57,909 bases of DNA from Flavipsychrobacter sp. (GCA_016786665.1 JAEUVZ010000070.1:1-57909), one strand, 5' to 3'; counted from the first letter of the stretch, positions 1 through 7,806 are shown. The notes: generated from the sequence alone by a model not told the origin. Numbers and translations are program-made.

Positions 1-160
1 TCCGATCTGCTTTTGGTTTCCTGCATAAAGTTAAAAAGGTTCCTTCCGCTCCGCACGATAGCAGAATAAGAGAAAACTATTCCTTAAAGAAAATCTCCCA
101 ATATCTTTTTTTATAATGTTTACTTTGTAACTTAGAACAAATTTTAAAAAACCATAGACC

Positions 161-2896
161 ATGAAACCTATAAAATTTTCTTTGTCCCTGGCCGCAGGTA
201 TTTTCCTGCTGGCAAATTTCTGTTTGGCACAATCCCGTTATGTTTATTCCGTCGCAGGTAATGGTCAGTTTGGGTTCAGCGGAGACAACGGCCCTGCGCT
301 TAACGCACAGATAGATGCTCCTCGGGGCTTGTGCAAGGACGTTGAAGGAAACTTGTATATTTCGGATGGTATGAATTCGAGAATTCGCAAAGTGAACGTG
401 AATACAGGTGCAATAACTACGTATGCCGGCAATGGAGGAAGTGGATATAGCGGTAATGGCGGATTAGCGGTTAATGCCCAGATTGGCGATCCGCAGGGGA
501 TTTGCTTGGATAATGCCGGTAATTTGTATATCGCCGACCGCAACGGGTATATCCGAAAGGTCGATAAGCAAACCGGGATCATTACTACGGTTGCCGGCGG
601 CGGCACTTTCTATTTTGTGGATGGGGTCTTAGCTACAGACCAGTTGCTGAACCAGCCGTTTAATGTGGCCGTAGACGCGAGCGGGAATATCTACATTCCA
701 GGAGGCTATATTATTAGAAAAGTTGACGCGCAGACAGGAATTATCACAACCGTGGTTAGTAGTATTGGGAATTCGGGAGGTTATTCCGGAGATGGTGGGC
801 CGGCAGTTAATGCGCAGATAGATTGCGGACAAACGATTGCTTTGGATAATTCAGGAAACATATATTTTAGCCAGGGAAGCAATTTTAATGCTTCGGCCAT
901 TAGGAAGGTGGATGTTTATACAGGCATCATTACTACAATAGCGGGTAACTCCCTTTCTTCCGGTTATTCCGGAGATGGCGGGCCGGCAATTAATGCGCTT
1001 TTGGATCAACCAGGTCATTTATCGATAGATGCGTACAATAATATCTATTTTTTCGATCAGCAAAACAATTCTGTAATTAGAAAGATAGAGGCGGGTACGG
1101 GTATAATTACTACGATTGCGGGTGATACAAGTTGGAATGGGTCTAATGACGAAGGAGCTCTTGCTATAAATACAGCTATACCCACACACGGAATGTTTGC
1201 AGATATATTCGGCAATGTTTATTTCAGTAAGTACTGGGACAGGGTCCGTGTAGTTACCGGCGATTCAAGCAACTGTTTTGTACCGGCGACAAACTTCGGG
1301 ACATTTATCAATAAGCAATGCCAGGGCCCTCAATTACTTGTAGCAGGTACTGCAGGCACATCGGTGAAAACCTATTTTGGCGATGGCGCTTCCGATGTCT
1401 CAGATATTAGTAATGGCTATGTCGCGGTTCATCACGCCTATGGCCTGGCCGGCACGTATACGATTAAGCAAGTGCTGTATAATGGCACAACAGCAATAGA
1501 TTCATTGCAATTTTCTTATGAACAGATTTTCTGTTCTGCCATGTCCGTCAAGTTCTACAACGATGTTAACAGCAACTGTGTTTTCGATCAGGGTGTGGAC
1601 TATGAGATATATCAACCTATCACAACGAGAGTAGATACCAATGGCGTATTTGTGGATTCCGTTTCCAGTTTCGGTTCCTTCTATTATTATCATTACGGGC
1701 ATCCGGGCGATATATGTACTTTTACTGTTTCACCTCCTGTCAGTGGACTCTCTCCTACTTGCCCCTCCAGTGGTATAATAAATGACACATTAGGGATAGG
1801 GCTCAATAGCGCCAACTACTTCGCGTTTGAGTGTAACAACTCAACAAGTTTCGACCTTGGATTGAATGCTGTCTTGCGCACCGCTGCCAACCGGTTTGAT
1901 GCAGACATCGTTGTCGATAACGACTTTTGTGTGTTTCAGAATGGTGTATTGACGTTGACGGTTAGCCCTAAGTATGAGTATGGCCCGAATCCCAACTGTC
2001 ATGCAGACCCTATGTTCACCTCACATATCGGCAATACGTTTACCTGGAACCTGAATGGGATTTCTGTTACAGAGCCGTCGAAATTAGTACACATAACTTT
2101 GTGGGCGACCAATAATCAAATCCTAGCTCCGGGAGATACTGTACATACGAGTATAGGTATAAGCCCTGTTACAGGAGACCTGAACCCTGCTAATAATACC
2201 ATTGTTAGGGAAGATACCGTAACCGGTCCTTACGATCCGAATGCGGTTTATGTTTCTCCTGGTTCCTGTGTCATACCGGGAACTCAATTGCAATACACCG
2301 TCACTTTCGAGAACATGGGCAACGATACAGCGCATAACATCTATATTATGGATACGCTGAATAATGGCTTCGAGATGCATACCATGAAGATCATAGCGGC
2401 ATCTCACCTGATGAATGTATCCAAGCTGAATAGCGGTGGGTACAACATACTCAAATTTGAATTCCCGAATATAGATCTCCCCGACAGTTCAAATCCGGGT
2501 CGTCACGGCTTTGTGCAATACACCATTGATACAAAGAACAATTACCCAATTGGCTCTTACGTGAGCAATAAGGCCGGTATTTTCTTTGATTATATGCCCG
2601 CAGTACTCACTAATGTTTCTCAGACTGAGATGTGTTGGCCGGCATCGGTCACAGCCATATCGCATCGGCAAAGTATTGCAGTATACCCCAATCCGGCATC
2701 AGGAACAGTGACAATTGAGTCCCTCGGCCAAAGCAATTCTTTCACTATTACCAACAACATCGGGCAGGTATTGAAAGAGGACGTCCTCAAAGAGGATAAA
2801 GAGGTAGTGGATATAAGCCAACTCATTCCTGGCATCTACTACATCACCATCAAAGGGGATGGCATCCGCGAGACTCGGAAGTTTGTAAAGCAATAA
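161..2896 (+). CDS. Secreted NHL-repeat propeller protein with T9SS type A sorting domain
   Basis: The 911-residue protein starts with a signal peptide (about residues 1-24, ending LAQS). Residues about 28-370 hold roughly six NHL-type blades of about 55 residues, each with an AGNG..GYSGDGGPA signature, a GNLYI strand and an IRKV..TGIITT strand, so a six-bladed propeller is expected. A cysteine-bearing middle region follows, then a DUF7619/DUF11-like domain near residues 690-830 (DPNAVYVSPG, YTVTFENMGND). The C-terminus (from about residue 840) has the type A T9SS sorting pattern, VYPNPASG through GIYYI to RKFVKQ. In this family the tail directs export through T9SS and surface attachment or release. 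The ligand is unknown. It is monocistronic, with its own terminator downstream. Confidence 0.85.
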   Translation: MKPIKFSLSLAAGIFLLANFCLAQSRYVYSVAGNGQFGFSGDNGPALNAQIDAPRGLCKDVEGNLYISDGMNSRIRKVNVNTGAITTYAGNGGSGYSGNGGLAVNAQIGDPQGICLDNAGNLYIADRNGYIRKVDKQTGIITTVAGGGTFYFVDGVLATDQLLNQPFNVAVDASGNIYIPGGYIIRKVDAQTGIITTVVSSIGNSGGYSGDGGPAVNAQIDCGQTIALDNSGNIYFSQGSNFNASAIRKVDVYTGIITTIAGNSLSSGYSGDGGPAINALLDQPGHLSIDAYNNIYFFDQQNNSVIRKIEAGTGIITTIAGDTSWNGSNDEGALAINTAIPTHGMFADIFGNVYFSKYWDRVRVVTGDSSNCFVPATNFGTFINKQCQGPQLLVAGTAGTSVKTYFGDGASDVSDISNGYVAVHHAYGLAGTYTIKQVLYNGTTAIDSLQFSYEQIFCSAMSVKFYNDVNSNCVFDQGVDYEIYQPITTRVDTNGVFVDSVSSFGSFYYYHYGHPGDICTFTVSPPVSGLSPTCPSSGIINDTLGIGLNSANYFAFECNNSTSFDLGLNAVLRTAANRFDADIVVDNDFCVFQNGVLTLTVSPKYEYGPNPNCHADPMFTSHIGNTFTWNLNGISVTEPSKLVHITLWATNNQILAPGDTVHTSIGISPVTGDLNPANNTIVREDTVTGPYDPNAVYVSPGSCVIPGTQLQYTVTFENMGNDTAHNIYIMDTLNNGFEMHTMKIIAASHLMNVSKLNSGGYNILKFEFPNIDLPDSSNPGRHGFVQYTIDTKNNYPIGSYVSNKAGIFFDYMPAVLTNVSQTEMCWPASVTAISHRQSIAVYPNPASGTVTIESLGQSNSFTITNNIGQVLKEDVLKEDKEVVDISQLIPGIYYITIKGDGIRETRKFVKQ

Positions 2897-2914
2897 TTCA
2901 AACAGTCTAAATAC

Positions 2915-2946
2915 AAATGAGCCCCGGAAAAACGGGGCTCATTTTA
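2915..2946 (+). terminator. Rho-independent terminator of the NHL-protein gene
   Basis: A 10-bp perfect stem (2917-2926 with 2933-2942, ATGAGCCCCG and its complement) encloses a 6-nt A-rich loop and is followed by a T tract. It lies 20 bases after the stop codon. Confidence 0.85.
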
Positions 2947-2960
2947 TACGTTATTCCGCT

Positions 2961-2998
2961 GTCCCCGCTCCACTTGTGGAGAGGGCCGGGTGAGGCCT
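2961..2998. repeat. GC-rich palindromic intergenic element, REP-like
   Basis: CTCCAC (2968-2973) and GTGGAG (2976-2981) form a tight palindrome flanked by C-rich and G-rich arms, followed by GGGCCGGGTGAGGCC. From memory, similar 'CTCTCC..GGAGAGGG(CCGGG)TGAGGC' intergenic elements recur in Chitinophaga-type genomes. Only one copy is seen here, so calling it a repeat family is inference. It abuts the stop codon of the convergent gene. Confidence 0.4.
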
Positions 2999-3704
2999 AT
3001 TGCTTAAATTTCCTTAAAAAATAAGTAGTTCCATTTTCCTCTATCCGCAGCTCATTATCCTGGCAGCGCAGCACTTTCAGCCGCCGCTTATCCTTACCGC
3101 CGCACGTCAGTATTTGTGTCTTCGGGTCGTAGCTTTCTATGTACCACGAGGGCTCCGTATCCGGGTCGCGGCCGCCAAATACCATTCCTATGCGCCCGTC
3201 ACCCATTATGTCACCGGTTATATCCACAAACTTTATCGCCCGGGTATAGTCCACCTCGCGCACGGTGCGGTCACTTGTACCTTTAAACTTCGACCAGTGT
3301 CCTTTCATCTGGGCGATGCTCGTTACAGCTACCGGGGCGCTTTCGTCTGCCAGTTCAGGTATTGCAGGGGGCGTATACCGTACCAGTTCGTAGGTGTTAT
3401 CCTCATCCTGCAGGCGCATGCTGTTGGCTTTGCGCTGCAATACCGAAAACCGCCGGTGTCCCAGGTCCAGCACATCCTTGCTCAGTTTATACACGCTTTT
3501 ATATTGCAGGCTCCCCCGCATCTGCCACAGCACCTCATTTCCGGGGTTGAATTGCAGGCGTATCGTATCCGTAAAGGCAATCGGTTTCGTCTTCCCGCCC
3601 GGTATGCGCTCCACTTCTTTCCAGTGGCCCGTTACCTCGGCGTTTTTTTGGCCCTGTGCGGCTACGGGTATCAGGGCTAGCAGTAGTAGTAATAGCTTAT
3701 TCAT
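2997..3704 (-). CDS. Secreted two-domain GxW (lipocalin-like) protein, paralogue 1
   Basis: The 235-residue protein has an N-terminal signal peptide (LLLLLALIPVAAQGQ, cleavage near residue 19). Two similar modules follow: residues about 20-110 beginning GHWKEV, and residues about 130-235 beginning GHWSKFKG and ending TTYFLRKFKQ. A G-x-W start followed by short beta strands is typical of small lipocalin-like or calycin-like secreted proteins of Bacteroidota. Ligand and function are not evident. It begins 8 bases after the stop of its upstream paralogue (3713-4417), so the two form a tandem, co-transcribed duplicate pair. Confidence 0.7.
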   Translation of the reverse strand: MNKLLLLLLALIPVAAQGQKNAEVTGHWKEVERIPGGKTKPIAFTDTIRLQFNPGNEVLWQMRGSLQYKSVYKLSKDVLDLGHRRFSVLQRKANSMRLQDEDNTYELVRYTPPAIPELADESAPVAVTSIAQMKGHWSKFKGTSDRTVREVDYTRAIKFVDITGDIMGDGRIGMVFGGRDPDTEPSWYIESYDPKTQILTCGGKDKRRLKVLRCQDNELRIEENGTTYFLRKFKQ

Positions 3705-3712
3705 CTCTTGTT

Positions 3713-4417
3713 TTATCTGAAGCGGCGCAGAAAGTAGGTGGTTCCGTTTTCCAGCACCACTAGTTCATTGTCTTCACATTTCAGCACCTTCAGTTCGCGC
3801 TTGTCTTTACCACCGCACGTTAGTATCTGTGTTTGCGGGTTGTAGCTTTCTATGTACCACGATGGGGAGTCGTCTCCGTCGCGCGCGCCAAAGAGCGTGC
3901 CCAGTTTGCCATCGGTTGTGGCACCGCCGGGTATGTCTATTACTTTCACCGCTCGCGTGTAGTCTATTTGTTTCACTGTCTGGTCGTTCGTACCCTTAAA
4001 CTTAGACCAGTGGCCTTGCATTTGCTCTATACTCGTTACCGTTCCTGCGGGCTTTTCCGGTTCTGCAGCTGTTTGCCCTGCTCCCGGCACATAGCTCACC
4101 AGTTCATACGTAGCCGTTTCATCTTTTATCTTTATGCGGCCGGCGGTGCTTTCCAGTAGGGTAAACTGGCGCGCACCCATGTCCAGGTTGTCCCCTTTTA
4201 TCTTGTAGGTTCCTCGGTATATAAAGCCGCCGCTTTTCTGCCACACATACTCGTTCCCCCGGGTGAATTCTATCTTTATCGTATCCTTAAAGGCGATCGC
4301 CCCGCTACCCGGAGGCACACGGCTCACTTCTTTCCAATTCCCGATAAGCTTATCTTTATCTCCGCAATAGGCTATCGTGGGTATTGCTGCAAGCGCGAGT
4401 GATAACAGTTTTTTCAT
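3713..4417 (-). CDS. Secreted two-domain GxW (lipocalin-like) protein, paralogue 2
   Basis: I choose the ATG at 4417, giving MKKLLSLALAAIPTIAYC and a clean signal peptide. An in-frame ATG at 4453 would add 12 residues that overlap the promoter motif at 4441-4448, so it is unlikely. The mature protein has two GxW modules: GNWKEV near residue 26 and GHWSKFKG near residue 134. The second module shares SWYIESY.P.TQILTCGGKDKR and the TTYFLRRF ending with the downstream paralogue. It is the first gene of the pair. The family resembles lipocalin-like domains; biochemical function is unknown. Confidence 0.7.
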   Translation of the reverse strand: MKKLLSLALAAIPTIAYCGDKDKLIGNWKEVSRVPPGSGAIAFKDTIKIEFTRGNEYVWQKSGGFIYRGTYKIKGDNLDMGARQFTLLESTAGRIKIKDETATYELVSYVPGAGQTAAEPEKPAGTVTSIEQMQGHWSKFKGTNDQTVKQIDYTRAVKVIDIPGGATTDGKLGTLFGARDGDDSPSWYIESYNPQTQILTCGGKDKRELKVLKCEDNELVVLENGTTYFLRRFR

Positions 4418-4440
4418 GTAGTTCTTTTTAGTTAACACAT

Positions 4441-4471
4441 CAAAAATATCCAATTATCACACTAGGCGCAA
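4441..4471 (-). promoter_or_regulatory. Bacteroidota-type promoter of the GxW pair
   Basis: Read on the minus strand: TTG (4469-4471), a 20-base gap, then TATTTTTG (4441-4448). This matches the known -33 TTTG / -7 TAnnTTTG consensus. Transcription would start near 4434, about 17 bases before the ATG at 4417. Confidence 0.55.
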
Positions 4472-4491
4472 TTATATTTTAAACAACATAC

Positions 4492-5274
4492 ATGGCATCA
4501 GGTCAACTACACATCACGCTCATCCAGTCCGACATCATCTGGGAGAACAAATCGGCTAACCTCGCCCGCTACGAGGAGTACATGCAGGCCATCACTGGAC
4601 GGAAGGAGGTCATCGTTCTTCCCGAGATGTTCACCACGGGTTTTACCATGAACGCTGCCGAGATGGCTGAGACGATGGATGGGCCCACAGTGCAGTGGAT
4701 GCATAGCATGGCACAGGTCCATAGGGCCATCATTACAGGCAGTATCATTATAGAGGAAGACGGGCGTTATTTCAATCGCCTTTTATGGGTTCAGCCCGAT
4801 GGTCAGGTCGGTAAATACGATAAGCGCCACCTCTTTGCCTATGCCGAAGAGGACCAGTATTATACCCCGGGCGGTAGTCGGCTCATTGTCAGTGTCAATG
4901 GCTGGCGTATTTGCCTGCTCATTTGCTACGATCTCCGCTTCCCTGTCTGGTCGCGCAATGTGGGCCCGGCATACGACGCCCTCCTGTATGTAGCCAATTG
5001 GCCCCAACGGCGCAGCCTCGCATGGAAGGCCCTCCTGCAGGCCAGGGCGATAGAGAATATGAGTTACGTCATTGGGGTCAACAGGGTGGGTGCCGACGCT
5101 AAGCAAATCACGTATTCAGGCGATAGCAGTGTCTTCGGCCCGCTCGGCGAGCCCATTTGGCAGGGAGGTGAGCCCGGTCCGCACACCGTTATATTAGAAA
5201 AATCACATCTGGAAGAGTCTCGGAGCCAATTTCCTTTTATAAATGATGCCGATAAGTTTATGCTTTTAGATTAA
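4492..5274 (+). CDS. Carbon-nitrogen hydrolase, omega-amidase (NIT2/YafV) type
   Basis: The 260-residue protein is a nitrilase-superfamily enzyme of full length. The catalytic triad is visible: Glu45 in LPEMF, Lys111 in YDKRHLF and Cys145 in LLICYDLRFP. The FTTGFTMN and YDLRFPVWSRN segments match the omega-amidase branch. That branch hydrolyses alpha-ketoglutaramate or alpha-ketosuccinamate to the keto acid and ammonia, closing the methionine-salvage/glutamine transaminase cycle. No signal peptide is seen, so it is cytosolic. It is divergent from the GxW pair, and the lipoprotein gene follows 20 bases later with its own promoter motif. Confidence 0.85.
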   Translation: MASGQLHITLIQSDIIWENKSANLARYEEYMQAITGRKEVIVLPEMFTTGFTMNAAEMAETMDGPTVQWMHSMAQVHRAIITGSIIIEEDGRYFNRLLWVQPDGQVGKYDKRHLFAYAEEDQYYTPGGSRLIVSVNGWRICLLICYDLRFPVWSRNVGPAYDALLYVANWPQRRSLAWKALLQARAIENMSYVIGVNRVGADAKQITYSGDSSVFGPLGEPIWQGGEPGPHTVILEKSHLEESRSQFPFINDADKFMLLD

Positions 5275-5280
5275 GAGTTT

Positions 5281-5288
5281 TATATTTG
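5281..5288 (+). promoter_or_regulatory. -7 promoter motif TATATTTG before the lipoprotein gene
   Basis: An exact TAnnTTTG match lies between the amidase stop and the lipoprotein ATG at 5295. The expected start of transcription, 5-7 bases downstream, nearly coincides with that ATG, so the mRNA would be leaderless or almost so. No strong -33 TTTG is present (a TTTA lies 21 bases upstream). Confidence 0.4.
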
Positions 5289-5294
5289 TTGTAG

Positions 5295-5855
5295 ATGAAA
5301 GCATATACTAAACCGGCGAAGCGCTTGTTTGCGCTGTTGGCTTTTGTGGCCCTGGCGGCAAATATCACAAGCTGCGAGCCTAAGGATGAGAATAACGAGC
5401 TGGATATCTGCAAGCAGGTAACGCCGGCGCATTATGCAGATAAGTTGCATTTCCGCGTGCTGAACAAGGTTACAGGTACCGACCTCATGGCCAATGGTAC
5501 TCCTAATAGGTTCACGTTCGAGAACCTCACTTCTTGGCAATATTGCAATGAGTCGCATCCCCTCGAGGAAGCCATCGACTATTACAAAGATGCTGCTGGT
5601 CAAAATTGCGTGGTCTTCTGGTTCGCAAATCTTAATGCGCCAGATGCCTATTCTCCGCAGGAGTGCAGGCGCATCCTCATGAGATGGTCGCAAACAGACG
5701 TAGATACACTTGAGTGGACTACATTCATTCAGCCTTCCGGAATCCCTTCCTGCGATTCTTTCGAGGTCTTACACAAGGTATTCTTCAATAGTGAGGTCAT
5801 TCACCCCCTCACTCAGGACGGCCAGGCGTTCTACCCACTGTACAAAACGAACTAG
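5295..5855 (+). CDS. Hypothetical lipoprotein
   Basis: The 186-residue protein has a lysine-rich n-region, a hydrophobic core (residues 11-22) and a lipobox-like ITSC with Cys27 as the lipidated residue, followed by charged residues (EPKDENNE). The mature part carries several further cysteines (CKQ, CNES, CVVFW, CRRI, CDSF), which could form disulfides in the periplasm or at the surface. I do not recognise a domain. It is probably transcribed alone, because it has its own -7 motif and a strong terminator after it. Confidence 0.65.
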   Translation: MKAYTKPAKRLFALLAFVALAANITSCEPKDENNELDICKQVTPAHYADKLHFRVLNKVTGTDLMANGTPNRFTFENLTSWQYCNESHPLEEAIDYYKDAAGQNCVVFWFANLNAPDAYSPQECRRILMRWSQTDVDTLEWTTFIQPSGIPSCDSFEVLHKVFFNSEVIHPLTQDGQAFYPLYKTN

Positions 5856-5877
5856 TACCAACGTACAAATGATACTT

Positions 5878-5911
5878 GTCCCTTCCGCTCATACGGAAGG
5901 GACTTTTCTTT
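5878..5911 (+). terminator. Rho-independent terminator after the lipoprotein gene
   Basis: A 10-bp perfect stem, GTCCCTTCCG (5878-5887) with CGGAAGGGAC (5894-5903), has a 6-base loop and is followed by TTTTCTTT. Confidence 0.9.
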
Positions 5912-6264
5912 GGGGCATCCATACACAATAGCAAGCAGTTCAGGCGGCAGAACCTATCCACATTCGTTCGCGGGCACAGTCGTTATTCGTAACTTTGTCA
6001 GGAGCGTCAGGCCGCTGCTGACGCGGATGTACGACCCACGGTTTTTTGGATAAACCGGTTAAAATGAGTTAAAATAAAAGTCAAATCTCGCCAGTTAAAA
6101 GTCAAATGAGTTAAAGCAAAAGTCAAATCTGGCCAACTAAAAGTAAAGTAAAAGTCAAATAAAATTCAACGAAAAGTCAAATTTGAAAACAAAAAATCGT
6201 TGATTTTCAATCACTTATAGAGAAATCGATACCAAGCTTAAAAGTAGGTTTTAATCAACCCCCG
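5912..6264. other. Non-coding interval with a promoter-like motif, hairpins and phased repeats
   Basis: I see no credible gene on either strand here. The interval holds a TAACTTTG motif (5990-5997), directly followed by a 7-bp hairpin GCGTCAG/CTGACGC (6004-6010 with 6018-6024). It also holds the AAAAGTCAAAT direct-repeat array (6076-6182) and a short AAAATC/GATTTT hairpin (6193-6207). The left part is of moderate GC content; the part after about 6045 is very A-rich. It lies between two convergent transcription units and so is not needed as a promoter for either one. Confidence 0.6.
6066..6182. repeat. Helically phased direct repeats of AAAAGTCAAAT
   Basis: Five exact copies of the 11-mer AAAAGTCAAAT start at 6076, 6097, 6118, 6150 and 6172. 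The offsets are 21, 21, 32 and 22 bases, close to 2, 2, 3 and 2 helical turns. Two of the copies lie in a longer 28-base unit (6066-6093 and 6108-6135) that matches at 25 of 28 positions. On the other strand each copy reads ATTTGACTTTT. Same-face spacing suggests either a protein-binding array (iteron-like or operator-like) or intrinsically curved A-tract DNA. Confidence 0.75.
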
Positions 6265-7359
6265 CTAGCGGCTTACTAATGAGCTGCGCACCAGGTATAG
6301 GTTCACTACCAGCGATACCAGCAGCAGCATGGCCACCATTTGGTGCATTTCTGCTATCAGCTGAAAGAGTCCGAAGGTATCTGGTATACTGCCCGCTACG
6401 GTCAGCACGGTCAGCACTCCCAGCGCTATCTGCACCACCACCAGTATCATAGGCCACCACAGGGCACGTCGGAACAGGCGGGTAGATTTCCTTGCTTGGT
6501 ACACGGCGTTGCCAAACCAGAAGAAGATGAGAGTTGCCAGCAGGTACGCCAGTTGACGGTGTACAAAATGCACGTTAATAGGTGCGCTTACCCAGCTCTT
6601 GCCCCTCATGCCTTCAGGCACGTAGGCCCCGTTTATGTCCGGCCAGGTAGGAGCGGCTGAGGCGGCTTTCAGTCCGGCCATAAAGGCACCATAAGGCAGT
6701 TGCACAAATAGTAGCCCTACTATCACCAGCAGAAAGATGTACTGTTTTCTATTGGGTGCGCGCTGCTCTTTGGGCACCAGCAGTTTCAGCGCAAACCACA
6801 GCGTATACGTAAGCACTATCAGCGCCATGGTAAAGTGCATCGCCAGTTTTATATGGCTTACATACAGGTCTTCAGGGTTTAGGCCACTCATTACCATTAT
6901 CCAGCCTATAGCGCCCTGTAGCCCACCAAGCGCAAAGAGGATGATGAAGGGCACCACCATCTCCTTGTCAAAGTATTTCTTTACATAGAAGTACACAAAG
7001 CCTACCGCAAACACAATACCTATCATCCGGGCCCAGAACCGGTGAAACCACTCCCAAAAGAAGATTTCTTTAAAGTCACTCAGGGTAAAGTCACTATTCA
7101 GGTAGCGGTATTGGCCAAGTTCTTTGTACGAGGCGAACGCCTCTTCCCACGCCTTGTCCGTTAGCGGCGGCAGCATGCCTTTTACGGGCTCCCACTTGGT
7201 GATGCTCAGCCCGGAGCCGGTTAGCCTCGTTATTCCTCCTATCAATATGAGGATCATGATCATTATTACGCCGGAAAGAAGCCAGCGGGCTACCGCCTTT
7301 CGCTTCCGTGTTGTCTCGGTGGCAGATGGATCTTCTATATTCAGTGTGGCTGCACGCAT
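6265..7359 (-). CDS. ctaA: Heme A synthase, COX15/CtaA family
   Basis: This polytopic membrane protein has 364 residues from the chosen ATG at 7359. An upstream in-frame ATG at 7407 lies beyond the promoter motif at 7378-7385 and adds an atypical N-terminus. It has about eight transmembrane helices and the family signature GGITRLTGSGLS..KWEP (residues 41-57). Candidate heme-binding histidines are His106 in WEWFHRFWAR, His175, His267 in VHFVHRQLAYL and His339 in AEMHQMVAML. The enzyme oxidises the C8 methyl of heme O to the formyl group of heme A for aa3-type cytochrome oxidases. No ctaB or cox genes are in the window, so it stands alone here. Confidence 0.93.
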   Translation of the reverse strand: MRAATLNIEDPSATETTRKRKAVARWLLSGVIMIMILILIGGITRLTGSGLSITKWEPVKGMLPPLTDKAWEEAFASYKELGQYRYLNSDFTLSDFKEIFFWEWFHRFWARMIGIVFAVGFVYFYVKKYFDKEMVVPFIILFALGGLQGAIGWIMVMSGLNPEDLYVSHIKLAMHFTMALIVLTYTLWFALKLLVPKEQRAPNRKQYIFLLVIVGLLFVQLPYGAFMAGLKAASAAPTWPDINGAYVPEGMRGKSWVSAPINVHFVHRQLAYLLATLIFFWFGNAVYQARKSTRLFRRALWWPMILVVVQIALGVLTVLTVAGSIPDTFGLFQLIAEMHQMVAMLLLVSLVVNLYLVRSSLVSR

Positions 7360-7377
7360 ATACCTGCTATTTCCCGG

Positions 7378-7385
7378 CAAAAGTA
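7378..7385 (-). promoter_or_regulatory. -7 promoter motif TACTTTTG for ctaA
   Basis: An exact TAnnTTTG match on the minus strand. Transcription would begin near 7371, 12 bases before the ATG at 7359. No clear -33 TTTG is present; instead, one copy of the AGCACACATA repeat begins 17 bases upstream. Confidence 0.5.
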
Positions 7386-7740
7386 GTGCAGTCACCACAC
7401 AGAGCACACATATTTTTGATCAAGCACACATACAGTTGCACAACTATTCGGTTGTGATAAGTTAATAATTTGTATGTGGTTGTTAATCAAACTGTGTAAA
7501 TAACACCACAACAATACACAAGGATAAATTAGTATGTATAATCAATGCACAGGCAATAAGCTCTTTGCAAGATTTTTTCATTATTGCCACTTACTCCCCG
7601 CTCCATCCCCCTGAACGCCTTTAGCAACAGGTTAAGGCCGCGGTAAGGAGCATACAACAGGCCGATACATACATAGAGCTGAAATTACATATTCATAATT
7701 TAACGTAGCCTTGGCATGGTTTTTATACAGAAACCCTTAA

Positions 7741-7765
7741 TATTGAGTATATTACATGCTCAATA
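7741..7765 (+). promoter_or_regulatory. Hairpin/operator-like palindrome upstream of the HU gene
   Basis: TATTGAGTAT (7741-7750) pairs with ATGCTCAATA (7756-7765) over 10 positions with one G-U pair, around a 5-base loop. It lies 41 bases before the HU start codon, in either the promoter or the 5' leader. There is no T tract after it, so it is not a terminator. It may be an operator or an mRNA leader stem. Confidence 0.45.
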
Positions 7766-7806
7766 CGCTATCTGTTTAATTTTCGAACCACTTTAAAATT
7801 TTTACT

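Larger units (their letters stand above)
7360..7806. other. Long divergent intergenic region between ctaA and the HU gene
   Basis: No convincing ORF lies in these 447 bases. Visible structure: the ctaA -7 motif (7378-7385); a 10-bp direct repeat AGCACACATA at 7403-7412 and 7423-7432; CACAAC/GTTGTG (7439-7444 with 7451-7456); GGCAATAA/TTATTGCC (7552-7559 with 7581-7588); a GC-rich patch at 7594-7665 with possible GCTCC/GGAGC and GCCTT/AAGGC helices; and a strong hairpin at 7741-7765. The region could carry promoters for both neighbours and perhaps a small RNA. Confidence 0.55.

Noticed and set aside
6060-6190. Repeat array considered as a CRISPR
   Set aside because: The repeats are only 11 bp, the intervals are 10-21 bp and partly repetitive themselves, and no cas gene is in the window.
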